Shown here: positions 44,501 through 57,500 of the stretch, piece after piece
Numbering within the stretch: the first letter of the stretch is position 1
Layout of the letters: each line of letters opens with the position of its first letter
Source of the DNA: Acanthaster planci
Lineage: Eukaryota; Echinodermata; Asteroidea; Valvatida; Acanthasteridae
Direction of reading: 5' to 3'
DNA: 64,000 nucleotides
Assembly (NCBI RefSeq): GCF_001949145.1
Contig: NW_019091365.1
Span: 394,497-458,496, forward strand
Program-made: the position numbers and the translations under genes
Notes under the pieces: generated by a model
The model's database searches: none
What the model saw: the letters and a program-made list of their open reading frames with translations, nothing else
What the model was told of the DNA's origin: nothing

Positions 44501-47483
44501 GAGGAAGAGGATTAGATGAAGAAATTCTCATCTGAGTATTTGATAAACCTACACTATTGTGATACTGCCCTTTCAAGATTAACCCTCCTTTGGTTTTACA
44601 GCACAAATGCCCACAGTCACTGGTGNNNNNNNNNNNNNNNNNNNNNNNNNNNNNNNNNNNNNNNNNNNNNNNNNNNNNNNNNNNNNNNNNNNNNNNNNNN
44701 NNNNNNNNNNNNNNNNNNNNNNNNNNNNNNNNNNNNNNNNNNNNNNNNNNNNNNNNNNNNNNNNNNNNNNNNNNNNNNNNNNNNNNNNNNNNNNNNNNNN
44801 NNNNNNNNNNNNNNNNNNNNNNNNNNNNNNNNNNNNNNNNNNAGGGACTGTTAGTGCAGTGCACAACACGACACAGCTGTGCTTCTTTGAGGTGTTTACC
44901 AAGTGACCCAAAGAGTGACTTCCGCATAGGTGGGTTGATGGAATGTTTGTGGGAAGATGATTAGCTTTTACCACCTACTGCAGAAAAGGCGTAGTTTTTA
45001 TTGTGATTTTTTTTTCAATTTGTTACCTGTTGACTTCTTTCAAGCTACAACATAAAGCAACCTTTTCAACGGAAAACAAATACCTGAAGATTTGACAGAG
45101 TATGGAAGTAGAGACCAAGTAATGCCAAAATTATCACTTGTACTTTTTTTCCAAACACCAGGAAGGGAACCCGTTCATGGATGCAGTCTTCAACGACACG
45201 GTTCAGTTCATAGAACAAGACGAGGGACTAGACACAGAAACGTAAGTGTAGACATTATTGACTATGCGAGTCAAGATGAACGTTGAGTATTGAGTCTTGA
45301 AAAGCAGAGATGAACTGATGTTGAATAACTTAAAGATATTGCCAGTCCCTTTGAAAAGGCAGAAAGAGGGGTCAAATGTCCAGGTCCTCAGGGAAGATAT
45401 TGGTTTGCCTCTCTGACGACTGCAGCTGTGCCAAATAGTTGCCATAATGGACATGGCAACCAGCTCTCCGAACGGCTCAATGTAGCACACGACAAAGTTT
45501 ACCGCAGACGTCTGTCAGTTGAGGCTTGAAGGCACACGTGTTCACCGGATGATGCTTTCTGTGGAGCTGCAGGTGCATTTTGCCAGTCTGTTGCTATCCA
45601 AAACCCTGCATTTGGTCATGTGGTTTAGTGATGCTGTATGCATGTTCTCGCTACCGAAAATCCGCGACCAGAAATGTCTTTGGCGATGCTGTACGGTGCA
45701 TCTCAATGCAAAGCCACACCATGCGAATTGTCGGCCCTTCATGCTTTGTCTGCACCGTTGTTCCATAGGTTCTTCTTGTACGTGTTCCTGGTTGCGCTGG
45801 TCGTCCTGCTGGTCGTCGGGGCCCAGCAGCTGGTAGTGTCATTAGGGGTGAGTCAGTCGTCAACCAGTAATGTTGATATAGATTAGACACCAGGAGAAAT
45901 GTAAGATTTTTCATGTCACAGCGCATAAGTAAGATTTGAAGCTTTGCATGGTGGAGGTTACATGAGCTGTGGGTTTGCAGGTACAGCATGGAAACGTTCT
46001 CTGGGGAAGATCTGCGGTTCTAAGAAGAACGTCAGTCAACCCCTTCACGGCGGGATTATTTTGACCGCGACTGCTGGGCTGTGGTATGCCCTGAATGGAG
46101 GGCTTTGTCCAGCAGCAGGCCCACATTGAACCAGCAGCTGCATGGTGAATGGACTGTATGTGTGGTAGGCACTAATCCTCACACAATGGTGCGGTAGTAG
46201 CAGTCCTCCACAGCAGAGGGGTCAACACTCGCCGGTTCTTCTCAGAATCACACATCTTTTAAAGAGAAGGTTTCCATGGCGTACCCGCCAACCCACTGCT
46301 CACAGCACATGCTTGAGTCCGGTAGTTGATAACAGTTTATTTTTGCATTTGTCACGCTGACCCATGTTCAAAAGAAATCCAACCATTTAGTTTAAAACCA
46401 TCAGTATATGCAGTATACTCAAGCAAACTTTTGGTGCAGGGCGATGATCAGAGTGGGGCAAAGCAGACGAGGCTGTTTTACCCATGGGATGCAACTTACC
46501 CCAGTGGGGAAACTGTGGTAGGGCACGTGACGCATGAAGTGAACAGTTTAAACAGTTGAAACACAAAGTACCATATTCGTGATTTCTTAACAAAGTAATC
46601 CGTGCGTGGCACCATCTGGTGGCGGCTTTCCACAAGTTCTATAAATTGTTCAGTACATACTCCAAAGTATATTTTGGAGTGGACTGAAAACTGTCCCAAA
46701 TCCTAATTTGTACTTTTTTTTTTTTTCCTTTTTTTGCAGAAGAAGAGAAAAGTAGCCAAGCCCGTTGTGGAGACGGGCACGCAGAACCACACAGACATAG
46801 ACTATGACTGGATTCCCAAGGAGAACATTGCAGTCAGTAAGTTGAAGACAGCTGGGCAATTTTTGTCCAGTTCAGATGTCACCCAGATTTGGGGAGCATT
46901 ACAGTTCATTTTGGAATTCTGTTTTTTTTTTGGGGGGGGGAATACCTTTTTCCTAAGATTGTGCTTTTTGAGTAGGAGTGTTGGAAGTTGACCAGCATTG
47001 CCTTGTTGAAATGCCGGATGGTCCTATGCTTTTGGCAGCACGGATGGTATATTCTCCACTTGAACAAAGCAAAATCTCAACAACCGCAGTTAAAGTTGAA
47101 GTTGCAGTATATTCCCACTGAGTTTGTACGGAGTTGACTGACTACTGGATGGAATTTTGCACAGCTGCAAACAGCATTGGCGATCTCAGGGAAATCTCTG
47201 AGCCGTCATCTATCTAGGTCCGAGTGTCTCAAACCAGACCTACACACACATTGTTTGTTCAACATCTGATGGAAATTGTTTTCTTTACTGTGCCTGGGGC
47301 TCTACGCAGAACAGAAAAGTCAGAGAGTCCCAAAGTTGCTCACACGATCCATAGGTCATTTCCAATTGTTTTAAAAATTTTTTTTTTTTTCATTTTTTCC
47401 TCTTTACAGAAAAATCGCCCTCGCCTCGCAAGTCCCCGCGCCGACGCACTGCCAAGAGAGCGACGGGGTCTGGGGACGAGTGA
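38569..47483 (+). CDS. SSR1: Translocon-associated protein subunit alpha (TRAP-alpha, SSR-alpha)
   Basis: Eight exons: 38569-38644, 40656-40919, 41696-41823, 44060-44191, 45162-45241, 45769-45847, 46740-46836 and 47410-47483 (stop TGA 47481-47483). They encode 309 residues; human SSR1 has 286. Exon 1 is a signal peptide (FILLLMLVLPASVLL). Exon 2 encodes the Glu/Asp-rich luminal segment and LLFTKNADK. Exon 3 has ILVGFTNNGKQNYMVENIHA and RYPQDFSYYIQN. Exon 4 has RPFGFVMELHYKDA. Exon 5 has GNPFMDAVFNDTV and DEGLDTET. Exon 6 is the membrane helix (LYVFLVALVVLLVVGAQQL). Exons 7-8 form the basic cytosolic tail. N156-F-T and N211-D-T match the two glycosylation sites of mammalian TRAP-alpha. The TRAP complex assists co-translational translocation at Sec61. 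Exon 3 has two further in-frame acceptors upstream. Confidence 0.97.
39541..39690 (+). mobile_element. Possible pogo/Tigger-like element fragment (SSR1 intron 1)
   Basis: After a TA dinucleotide the sequence begins CAGTCGACTCTCGGAAATAC, a typical pogo/Tigger terminus. Two internal copies of AATACGAGCTTGGAT follow about 100 bases apart. The matching right terminus is not seen, so this is a truncated or diverged copy. Confidence 0.4.
40184..40497. mobile_element. Long-armed foldback element (SSR1 intron 1)
   Basis: About 310 bp forming one large inverted repeat. Outer arms pair TTGCAATCAAAGATCATATA with its diverged complement ending TATACAATCTTTGGTTGCAA. Inner arms pair CATGGGCGCCATTTGAGCAA with TTGCTGAAATGGCGCCCATG. 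The inner part is GC- and CpG-rich. A 9-bp direct repeat CAGAATGAA lies at 40175-40183 and 40498-40506. Long terminal inverted repeats with a 9-bp duplication suggest a Mutator-like (MULE) non-autonomous element, although the left arm is offset a few bases from its repeat. Confidence 0.7.
44626..44842. other. Assembly gap (217 N)
   Basis: Run of N within SSR1 intron 4, between exons 4 (ends 44191) and 5 (starts 45162). No coding part of SSR1 is missing, because the exon phases on both sides join. Confidence 0.95.
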
Positions 47484-50400
47484 CATGCCTGGTCACTCAA
47501 CCCTTGGCCCCCCCTCCCAGCGTAGTCACACTCTCACCAATAGTTGGGGTGAATTTACCTGTTGGGTAACAAACTCATTATCAGTCAACAGTGCGTTAAC
47601 ATGAAACGTGATTTTTTTTTTTTTTTTAATGCATGGACATCACTATGCAAATTAATGATTTGCCAAATGCTTTCTGAATGGTCCCTGAAAATGTGGTCAC
47701 CATGAAGTCAGTCCACAGAGTGACACAGTTTTTACTGGCCACCAAATTGGCTGTTGCGGCCACTTCATGGATGTTGAACTACAAACGACTCCCGTACTGA
47801 CTTGTAGTATATCCCCCTCCCAAAAGCAGGGACGAGGAAAAATATGACTGACACTCACCACTACTACCCCTGAGTGGCTGGTATTTGTGTACTAGTTAAG
47901 AAGACAATAGGCAGTTGTTTATACTTGGTCACAGCGTGTGCACACCCATGTGCATACATTGTGTGCCTCTCCACCAAGTACCTCTCACAAGGTGTAACCC
48001 TGCCCTCACCGACTGTTCACTCAAGGTCAGTAAGGCCACCAACTCCAGTGACTACTGCAGAAGTCTTACTGCTCAGAATTGAGTAATTCAAGCAGTGTAA
48101 CAGTACAGATACATGTGCGCCTATTTTTCCCAGTTGCCGTGACCGAGAGTAGTCCCCTTGAAGGGGTAGAATTTTCATCCATTGATCAAGATTTGTTGAC
48201 TGATAATGAACCAGATGTTTTTTATCTCTTCAATTCACAAGCCAAAATGCTTTTAACTCCAATTACATTACTATTTAGCCTCATACAATTTTCTTTCAAT
48301 TTTTGTGAACCGCACAGTTAGATTTTATCTGGAAAGAGCCTCATGAAAGAATAAAAAACACCTGGAAATTTTATACCTTTGTCCGTCTTGTGTTGTTTTG
48401 ATAATCGTAGTCCAGCGTAAACATAGATCATTTTGATAATTTAGTAAGTAGCAATTACCCCACAAAGACAAAAAATGTTTTACTATGAAGACATTTTGAA
48501 GTAAATGAAGCTGTTTTGCGGTATAACTAAGGCAATTTGAGCAATTGTAATTGAGATGTGGTCAAAACGCACATGTTGGTGCAATCCGTCAGCAGTTGAG
48601 CAAGTGATCTGTAGATGAATTTGAGGAGACATGCTATTGGATGCCACACTGGCATTGCCACTTTTTTTTTTTAAAGTCAGGGCACATTGTTGGTTGAAAA
48701 GGCATTTGATGCGCGCCTGTGACTTTGGCGAGCATAGTGCCGCCGTGTAGAGGGTTTCCATGGCTGCCATCTTGCAGGCCAGTGCTGTGGCTCTACTGGG
48801 TATGCTCAAAGAAATTTTCCCTATGGAACAGAAGAACTGCCCTGCAAAATGGCAACCACCACAAGGCCTCTATAGATGGCTTCTAATTTGTGTCACTTGA
48901 TTAGCCTACAAATTGATGTACCATTGCATAAGACACGGCACATGATACTTGGGAGTCAATGGTTATATATCATAACATGCCATGATGTCCTATAGGTTGA
49001 CAACCTCATGAACAGCCAAAATCAGAATGAAAGCACACGCCACCCTGTTGAATTTTGTGGTTACCTCTGCTTTAAGTAATTGGCTGTTCTAGTTTATAGC
49101 GGTAGTAATGTCATTAGGAGTGGAAACTGGACGTCTTCGTTTACCCAGCCAATTATTTATTTTGCATTGTGTTAAGAATTTTAATCACAATACTTGATGA
49201 GCAGTCAGCATAACTGCTGGTGTAACTGGAGTTGACAAATTCCGTCAATTAACAAATTTTATTCTTCAGCTTCTGTGTGTGCTGTTTGTAGATAAAGTGC
49301 TTGCACTACAAACCTCTGAATCTATTTTAAGTTTTTCAGTTTCCAGCCATTGATTTAGAAAGTGGAGGGGAAAAAAACGGAAATTTTGAAGTCAGAATTT
49401 TCAAGCAGAAAAACTAGAGGTTGGAAAACTCACATAATGTTGAGGTATAATTTTGAGATATGCCTTGGGCTGTCAGTGTAAGAATTTAAATTTGAGCCAA
49501 GGTGTATGAAAGCTACAATAGACGAGCGGAGAGTACTTATTTTTCGGCAGCTTCTCGCTCTTTAGCAGGTGATGGTTCAGACTTAATGCCAGCTGGGCTT
49601 GCAAGATTGGTGTCAGGCCATTAATAAGCCTTTGCAAATTAAATTTGAATAAAATCTGTTACACTAGTTCTCTAAACTCACATGAACATAACAATTTGAA
49701 TTCTTTACACTAAAGACACTGTTGCCATATCTTGTTATTCGGGGCAAGCAGTTGCTTAGTTACATAAGACATGCCTTGCACCAGTACATTGTTGCACAAA
49801 GAGCCAGTCAATTCCAGAGATGGTGGTCGCTATGCAAAAGCTTGCCCCATATCATGAGGTATAGCAACAGTGTCTTTAGCCTGGGGAATTCAAATCGTTA
49901 TCTTTATGTGCAGTCGCATAAGACAGTGTACCAGAGTTTATACGAATTTAACTCTGGTTTATTTTGGACTGGCCAGATCGAGATCATGTTGGCATTTTAG
50001 TGTCCATCAATGGAGGCACTCTGTTTGTCACTCCATGGGATAAAAGAACTGAAGTGTGATTTCAGTTAATGTGTGCACTGCTGTCTGAATTTTCAGCTTT
50101 TTGGCTTAGTTCTGAAATCAAACATGGCATGCCGTGGAGCTTCCCTAGAGCATTTAGAATGTACTCCCTTCAGATCTGTTGCATGGCGGCCATTTTGACT
50201 GATAGTCATGCAAAAAGTTGATAAGCAGGAGACTGTCTGAAAAAGTCTGGTGCTATTGGCGTGTAACTTAATGCAGGTATATATATATACACCCAACTCC
50301 ATGAGGTACCCAGTCAAAATGGCTGCTTGTAATGTTACACACGCATGCTGTGCAACCAAACTGTTATCTTGTAAAAACTGTTCAATTGAAAAGTCGGCAT

Positions 50401-51348
50401 CATATATATGGAAATTAAGGATCTAATTACAACTGGTAAGCTTGAAATACATTTGAAGTGATAATTAAATTGAACAATGAAGCTGGTCGACTTCGTCAGT
50501 TTCACTTCATTGTTTGCTTGATATCAAAGTTTAATGAAGAGAAATTGTTCTGCAATTTGCCAAGCAAAATCTTCAGGTTTAATTTTAAATGTCCTTTTTT
50601 CTTTCTTCATTTTTGTGTTTTTGTTGTTTTTTCTCTAATTGGTGGTGGAATTTAAAACATCCGTGCTTTTCTGTTTTGGGTGAAATTTCGTTAGAGGGAT
50701 TTTGTTTTGATGGTGAACTTGATGAACTAAAGTCAATGTAATTTCCGGTCTATGAAATGTCAAAAATTATGGTACAAGTTGGATAAGTTTAACATGACTC
50801 CATTCCTTGCCTTAAATAAAGAAAGAATAAATTTTCTGGAAATGTCCAGATTAATCAACAGGACATTCAAATTTGTGTCTTGATTCTAAGTCAACAGAGC
50901 CACAATCGTATTGTGTTCTTTTTAATATCCAAGCCCATATGAATTTCATAGGAGCAACAATACTCAACACGTCACGCCTTCACATCTTTCCTTCTGCCAC
51001 ACCTTTTTCAAGAAATGGGGATGGGCTTTAAACTGGTGGCAATTTGCATCGCTTGCGTAACACGTCATGTGATGTCAACGTGGCCATCTGCCAAAATCTG
51101 TTGGCCGTTTCGGTGGTCATTTTTCACCCTCACCGACGGGAAAATATAACATTTGCTGTAAGTCTTTAGATCGTGTTTAATAGGTTGCGTGTATAAAGCT
51201 TATGAGTAAGGCAATTGTGGTTCAAAAAAGGTAACTTAAATATAGCTGCTAGGAAAGAATGCTTTTATGACAGCAAAAATTTCCACCCCTTCGCTCATTA
51301 AAATAGAACCTTCTGTTGAATATTTATTTCTTCGTTATCTGTTCTCTG
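47484..51348 (+). other. SSR1 3' UTR and SSR1-ZFTRAF1 intergenic interval
   Basis: AATAAA at 48350-48355, followed by GTCTTGTGTTGTTTTG, is a good polyadenylation context and gives a SSR1 3' UTR of about 0.87 kb. The rest to 51348 is AT-rich, with no open frame showing recognisable motifs, no tRNA gene, and no repeat structure that I can define. Confidence 0.5.
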
Positions 51349-51539
51349 ATTGGCCTACCGAATGTACCTGTCAATCATTTGTGCTGGATCGTAGTTTGAT
51401 TGGTTGCTGATGACGTCACGTATGTTGACAACTGGTCAGAGAACGTGCAGCTAGCCGCAATGTTGTCAGCTAGCGCAGCTGATCGTATGGTTAGAGGTCG
51501 ATCAGTTCACTAGAAACAGAAATTTGCAATACATCAACA
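51349..51539 (+). promoter_or_regulatory. ZFTRAF1 proximal promoter with CRE and inverted CCAAT boxes
   Basis: A perfect palindromic cAMP-response element TGACGTCA lies at 51411-51418, about 120 bases before the start codon. Inverted CCAAT boxes (ATTGG) lie at 51349-51353 and 51399-51403. No TATA box is evident. A CRE plus CCAAT arrangement close to the start fits a TATA-less housekeeping promoter. Confidence 0.55.
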
Positions 51540-54500
51540 ATGGCAGAACACGAAATCTCTGTGCAAGGAGCTGTAAATGTCATAGAAAATCCTGGCGTTT
51601 CGAGCCAAGATGCCGTGGACTGCTCCGAACCTCCTCTGAAGAAATCCAAAACCGAGGTAGAGGTGGAGACGGAGGAAGTGCCACAGGACGAGGACTTGGA
51701 ACAGAGGCTGAACGATATCCTTTGCTGCTCGGTTTGTCTTGACCTGCCCGTCAATTTAGTTTACCAGGTGAGAAAAAAATTACGGGTTCCTAGGACCTAC
51801 ATGTAGTTCGGCATGTTTCTTGTCTGCGCTGGATGGGCAGATTCTCAAATTATACTTTCAAAGTAAATTATGTATGTAGTGATTTTGTGTTGAGTGGCCC
51901 ATGTATTGTTTGCAGTGTGAAAAAATGCCAGCAGTATTGTTGGCTGAAGTCCAACTCAACTGTGACCTTGTTTGGAAGTTGGCACCGTGCCGACTTCGTA
52001 TAAAATCCCATACTTTGACCCTGGTCCCGTACATTGTGTGAACAATTACATGTACGTGAATATATTAATGAACTTTCATTTACAGCTGCAAGACCATCTA
52101 GAGGTGAAAGCACAATCTTTCACACATTTGATACACCATTCCTCGACTTGGGGCCTTTATTTCTTGCAAAATTACCAAGTGGTGAAATCATGTGTAAATT
52201 GCTGCATTAGGAATCAGTGACGAAACATCTTTCTATTTAAGGCAAAGTAAAAAACAAAACAAAAAAAGAAAAACAAGCATTCAGGTTTTTCCAGAAACGG
52301 GGGGAGGGCTAAAAATTTTATAATTTTTGACATTCTGCTGTCGCTGTATTTTCACAGTCAAAAGACTCAAAACTGAAAGAAATATGTTGAACACCAGTAT
52401 TAAGATGTAGTAGAGCAAATGGAGGTTCCAACTCACAAGTTTTTAATTTTCTGATGAATCAGGTAATGTTTTGTTCCTTTCGCCTCATTTTTTTCTGAGG
52501 TTAAGGAAAAAATCCAGGTGGCCTCAAAAGACAGAAGCGGGCAGAGATACAAAACAAGCTTTTTTTTTATTTAAAGATACTTGTTCCATGGTTTGTAACA
52601 GAAAACTAGGGTTGGCCAAACCAAATAACTCCTTGTATGGTTATCTGCTCATGCATGGAGCCGCCGTGTGGTTTCATTTGGATATCATAAAGGCTGACAT
52701 TCCTCAGGAAGTAGACAGATTGGAAGGGGCAATCACAAGGCATGTGATTAAGAAGAGGTTGCCTTGAAACGTTTGACTTGATGGGGCCCGAAGGGGGTGT
52801 GAATGCAAGAGAAGAGAAAACGGCATGAAGGTTTACAGTTCTGAGTTCCAGGTCAGGCAGACGGGGGAACATTTCTAAGGTTTTTTTTATCTAGTCCCGC
52901 GCTGTTACCATAAAAAGGAAAATTCTATTTAGTACTAAACAAAACAGGCAAGTGGCCACAAAAATGTGCACCTTGCTGAAACTCTGGCATCGGCTGTTAA
53001 TATAGAATTTGCCAGCTGGTACTCTGCGGTTGAGGGAACCACAAAGAGGGAAGGATACCCACATGCTCATGAAGGAAGGGTGTGAAATTCTCAGTTAAGG
53101 AAGCATGCAAAGAGATTCACGCTGTGAGTGTGTACCGTAGGCACTTTTTGTTCAAGTCGGTGAATGGACCCTATTTTGTGAAGAAGCCATGTTTTTATTA
53201 TCGTGATCATAAAAATCCGTTCTATCACTGTTAGCTGTTGAATCAGAATTTTTTCAAATTCATGTGATTTATAAGCTTCACTTCCAATTTGTTCCAAATA
53301 TAGCAAAAAACACTCAAGTATGTTTTCATCTCAAATATGGAATTAATCATCAAATGGAGCAGAACTACTAGTATCCATAATATGACGGGAAATTTCATTC
53401 TATTCTCTTATTGATGCTTTCATGTTCCAAAAATGAAGCGTTACTAGTAACTTTTTTCAGTTTCAGCAGGGCTGACTCATGACCAATTAGATCCATTGTC
53501 TTGCGTGCTGTACAGCAAGAGTGTGGACGTTGTGCGTGAAAGTGATGGAAAATAGCCCGTTACTATGAATATGCCTTGCGCTTGAGCTTTCCATTGTTTG
53601 TCAGTCACAGTTGCCTGCTTCCCCCTTCCCAAAAGAGCTGTGCCTCTTAGCAGTAATGCCCATGACCTTGAGAAATAAGCCCACTTTGTAAAGTGTGCTA
53701 AAAATGGCATCGCTGCTCAATACTGCAGGGTTCGTGACCACAGTTTACCAGGTGAGCGAGGAGACTTTGGTGTGATACCATAGTACACCTGCACAGTACA
53801 CACACTCTTGGTACACATTGCATCAGGCAGCAGATTGAAAGCCACGCCCACAGCCTGCAATCACACCACAGAACACAGGCAGTTGCTGTTGGTGTTGATA
53901 TGCTATGCCAGCAATGTTAACAATTGCAGTTCATCTGGGTTGAGCCCCAGTCACTATACAATATGGACACAGATGTTTGCTGTCTACATCTCTCCAATAT
54001 TGCCTCTGTAATGCCTCCCCTTCATACACAAACATGTATATGTACATACCGTCTTTTCAGTGTAATTGTAGAAGGAAGTGTAGAGAAATTAAAATTGGGG
54101 AAAACTGATCAATCTAATAATATACCGTCAGACTAGAGAATTTTTATAGATCGTGTCCAATAAACATGAGACTACCGTCCTGAAAGTACCTCTTCACACA
54201 AGAGACATCTGTTCACTTTGTATCATCCACAAATCTTGTTTTCGTTCCCCTCAGACATTTTTATATTCTGCATGGCAGTCATCGCAGGAGTAGTTTTTGT
54301 TTCGTTAATTACGGCGAATTGATTAGTCATATGTGTCTGTGTGGAACAAAAGCATGGCTAGCCTTGCCTCGAGGTTACCGCCCGATATTTGCTACACACA
54401 GACATATTCGTTGAAACCATTAACACATACATCATGTAATATTTGAACTGCAGAGGGGCCAGAAACCAGTCAAGAATTGAACACAAATCCAAAGGAATCA

Positions 54501-57500
54501 ATGCTCTTACAGACTAGAATTGAAACTTCATTACAGTCAATATTTGTAGAAATATGCTGGTCAAAATGATATTTTTGACAATGAGAAAAAAGGATGGAAA
54601 TGCAGAAAAAAAAAGAATGAAGTTATTGGAACAAGGACCAAAGCACACCCTGAACCGACAGCTGTCGTGAGAACGGTTTGTTCAATCTTGCCACCAGCCA
54701 GGGCTGAAGTTTTTTTCACTCACAACACAGGATTCTGCTTGATGGTCACTTACTTCATCGTCCCAGATTGGCACAAATAGAATTAATGAAACTCGTCAGC
54801 AGTGTATATGAAAAAAATAATCAGAAGGTCCTTGAAATTGGGCTGAATTCGTCATCAGTAGAGAAGCTGTTGGTGGCTGTGCAGTGTCGAGGTTTTTTGT
54901 TTCATGCGAGGTGTTCATTTATGGCACTTTGCTGCCCTAGGCAGGATTTGGCCTTGATATATATGCCGCAAGCAAGGAGGCACAGAATGGCTAATTTACA
55001 TGAAGGCGTGTGGATTGCATTGTCTGCCTGGTTATCAGTTGAACAATATAGCAGACAAGCAATATTATAACAATTTGAACAAAGATTTATATTCAGTCCA
55101 ACAAAAAAACGCTGTACTACTTCATCAAGCAAAAGAAGGATTTTAATGCAAATGTGGTAAGGAAATTCATACAATAGTGCCCTTCGTATTGTGCAGAGTA
55201 AAAACTGGGAAATGAATTATCAGTGTGGCTTTATTTGATAAAGGAATCATGGACGTCAGCCATTTTCTGACAACAGGTGGTGTTTGGCTGACCAAAACTA
55301 ATGTGGTTCACAAACTGTCGATGGAAATGTAAAGGTTAAATTTCCAAAAGCAAAATCCTGTCGCTGTACTCTCGTTTTTGAGCTTGACTATGAGGGTGCT
55401 CTCATCTGACCTTGATATGTCCCGATCATTAATGATAATGGCTGAAGTAGCATGATCATATGTTTTTGTCAACCACTTTTTGGCCTGATATCATCCACTG
55501 ATCCTCCATGATTTGAAACATTTGTTTTGAAATCGGAATGTAATTGAGCCATCTTCAATGACTAGGACACCTGTTTACATGAACGTGACCCAGTTGTGCA
55601 CTTGTTTGTCTTTTTTGCAGTGTGTGAATGGCCATCTGATGTGTGCTGGCTGCTTCACACACGTCCTGGCTGATGCCCGGCTGAAAGATGAACAGTCGAC
55701 GTGCCCCAACTGCCGCTGTGAGATCAGCCGGACGCAGTGCAGCCGCAACCTGGCCGTGGAAAAGGCGGTGAGCGAGCTGCCCTCACTGTGCCAGCACTGC
55801 GCCTGCAGGCTACCCCGCAACGTCCTGGAGCACCACCAGCGCTCTGAGTGTCCGCAAAGGTACAGGCCTTAACCCCCGCTGGGCCGCGTCGTGCCGGCGG
55901 TGCCCACACCCACACCGCCTGCGCGACTTTCAGGCAGCCTCGGGTGTGTAGGCTTACCGTAGGGCTGTATCTACCCCCGTCCCTCCCCCCTCACAGTCTG
56001 TAACCCCCTCTAGGGCTATAGGGCTAGGGCCGTGCTGTAGGGTTTGGTCGTAGGGCATAGGTGCTAGGCCTAACTCTGTATACTTGTGCCATTCTTGCTC
56101 ACCCAACTTTGCTTGACCTCCACACAGGGGTATAAAGCTTTGAGCTTGTTGCTGTTTTGATGGAGAAATAAAGCCGGTGGGTACGGTGAGTATAACCTTA
56201 CAGGATTGGTAAGTCCTATCCCAGAATGGTCACGGTCTTGTTGGGGGGCATGTGTGCAGTCTGGAGACACATATGGTGGCTAGATTGTGAACATATAAAC
56301 AAAACACAAACATGAAATAAAGATGTTTTTATAAACTCGATCACTGTGCATGTGAAAGGTGATTTTTGTGACACATTGAGAACATGTTAAAGATTGCACA
56401 AAAATTGAAAAGCTAACTGATAATTTCAAAAAAAGGAAAAAAAAGCTCTCAGCTATGATGCATGTTAAACAGAAACAGGGTTTTACACATTTTTTGTTTT
56501 TTTGTGATGAAACCAAATGTTTCCCAAGCATGGCAATGTATGCTTGAAAGTTGCAAAAACCTATAGATAGATCAAAAATGAAGAAATATTCGGTCTTGGA
56601 GGTGCCAGAAAACCCCAGACAAATATGCCGGGGGGAACCCACAGAGTCGCATGTCTACCTGGGTGGGATATGAACCCAGGCCATTTGAGTTGGAAGGCAG
56701 GGAAAGCACCGTACCACACACCAACCTGACCCCCTAAAATCCCAGAATGATTAATCGCACATGTATGTAAATCACCCTTGTCAATGGTTTGCATGTAAAA
56801 ATTGCACCGGATTTCAAGAGGGCCCCTTTAATATGGCAATCGGAACCAGGCCGTCTTCCCAGTTCATGCGTACATGTTCATGTCTGGTGGCTGTAGCGCT
56901 GACCTTTACAGCCTTGCAAGCTCTAATACCTGCTTCCTGCTAGGCCTACATGTACCAGACGAAAGCATGCAAGGAAATCTCAAGCCACAGACATCTTGTT
57001 TTGTTTTGGCTACAAAAAATGTAAAACCTCAAGCAAGTCACACATTCCGAAGATTCACATGCAATCAATTTTAACGTCAAAGCTGCTGATCTCTCAGCAG
57101 TGATTTTTTAGGCCTTTTGAAATTTCGATTCTTTGCAAAAAAAACAGTCAACGATCAATCACTTCAGCCAATTATTCTCATTCCTACAAAAAAATTGAAG
57201 GGACTGAGCGGGACATCGAATTTTAAAAATCCTCTTGAACAGAGAAACGACTTATTGTCCATGCCATCAACAGTTGCATGGTTACTCACCTGTTCAGTGA
57301 CTGAATAAACACGTAAACTTCATGTACATAAAAACTGACAAGGGCAATTGAACTTGTATCATTTGGGCACTACATGTACATGTAGTTGACGAGCCCCATA
57401 TGAATGTCTGGCATGATGGATGCCTCCATGGCCGGTGAATTTAAGGTTGACTCTGTGAATGAGTACATTTTTGTATGCATAATTTGAAACAAAAAAAGGA

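Noticed and set aside
44412-44974. Open frames spanning the N run
   Set aside because: They are open only because N codons are not read as stops.
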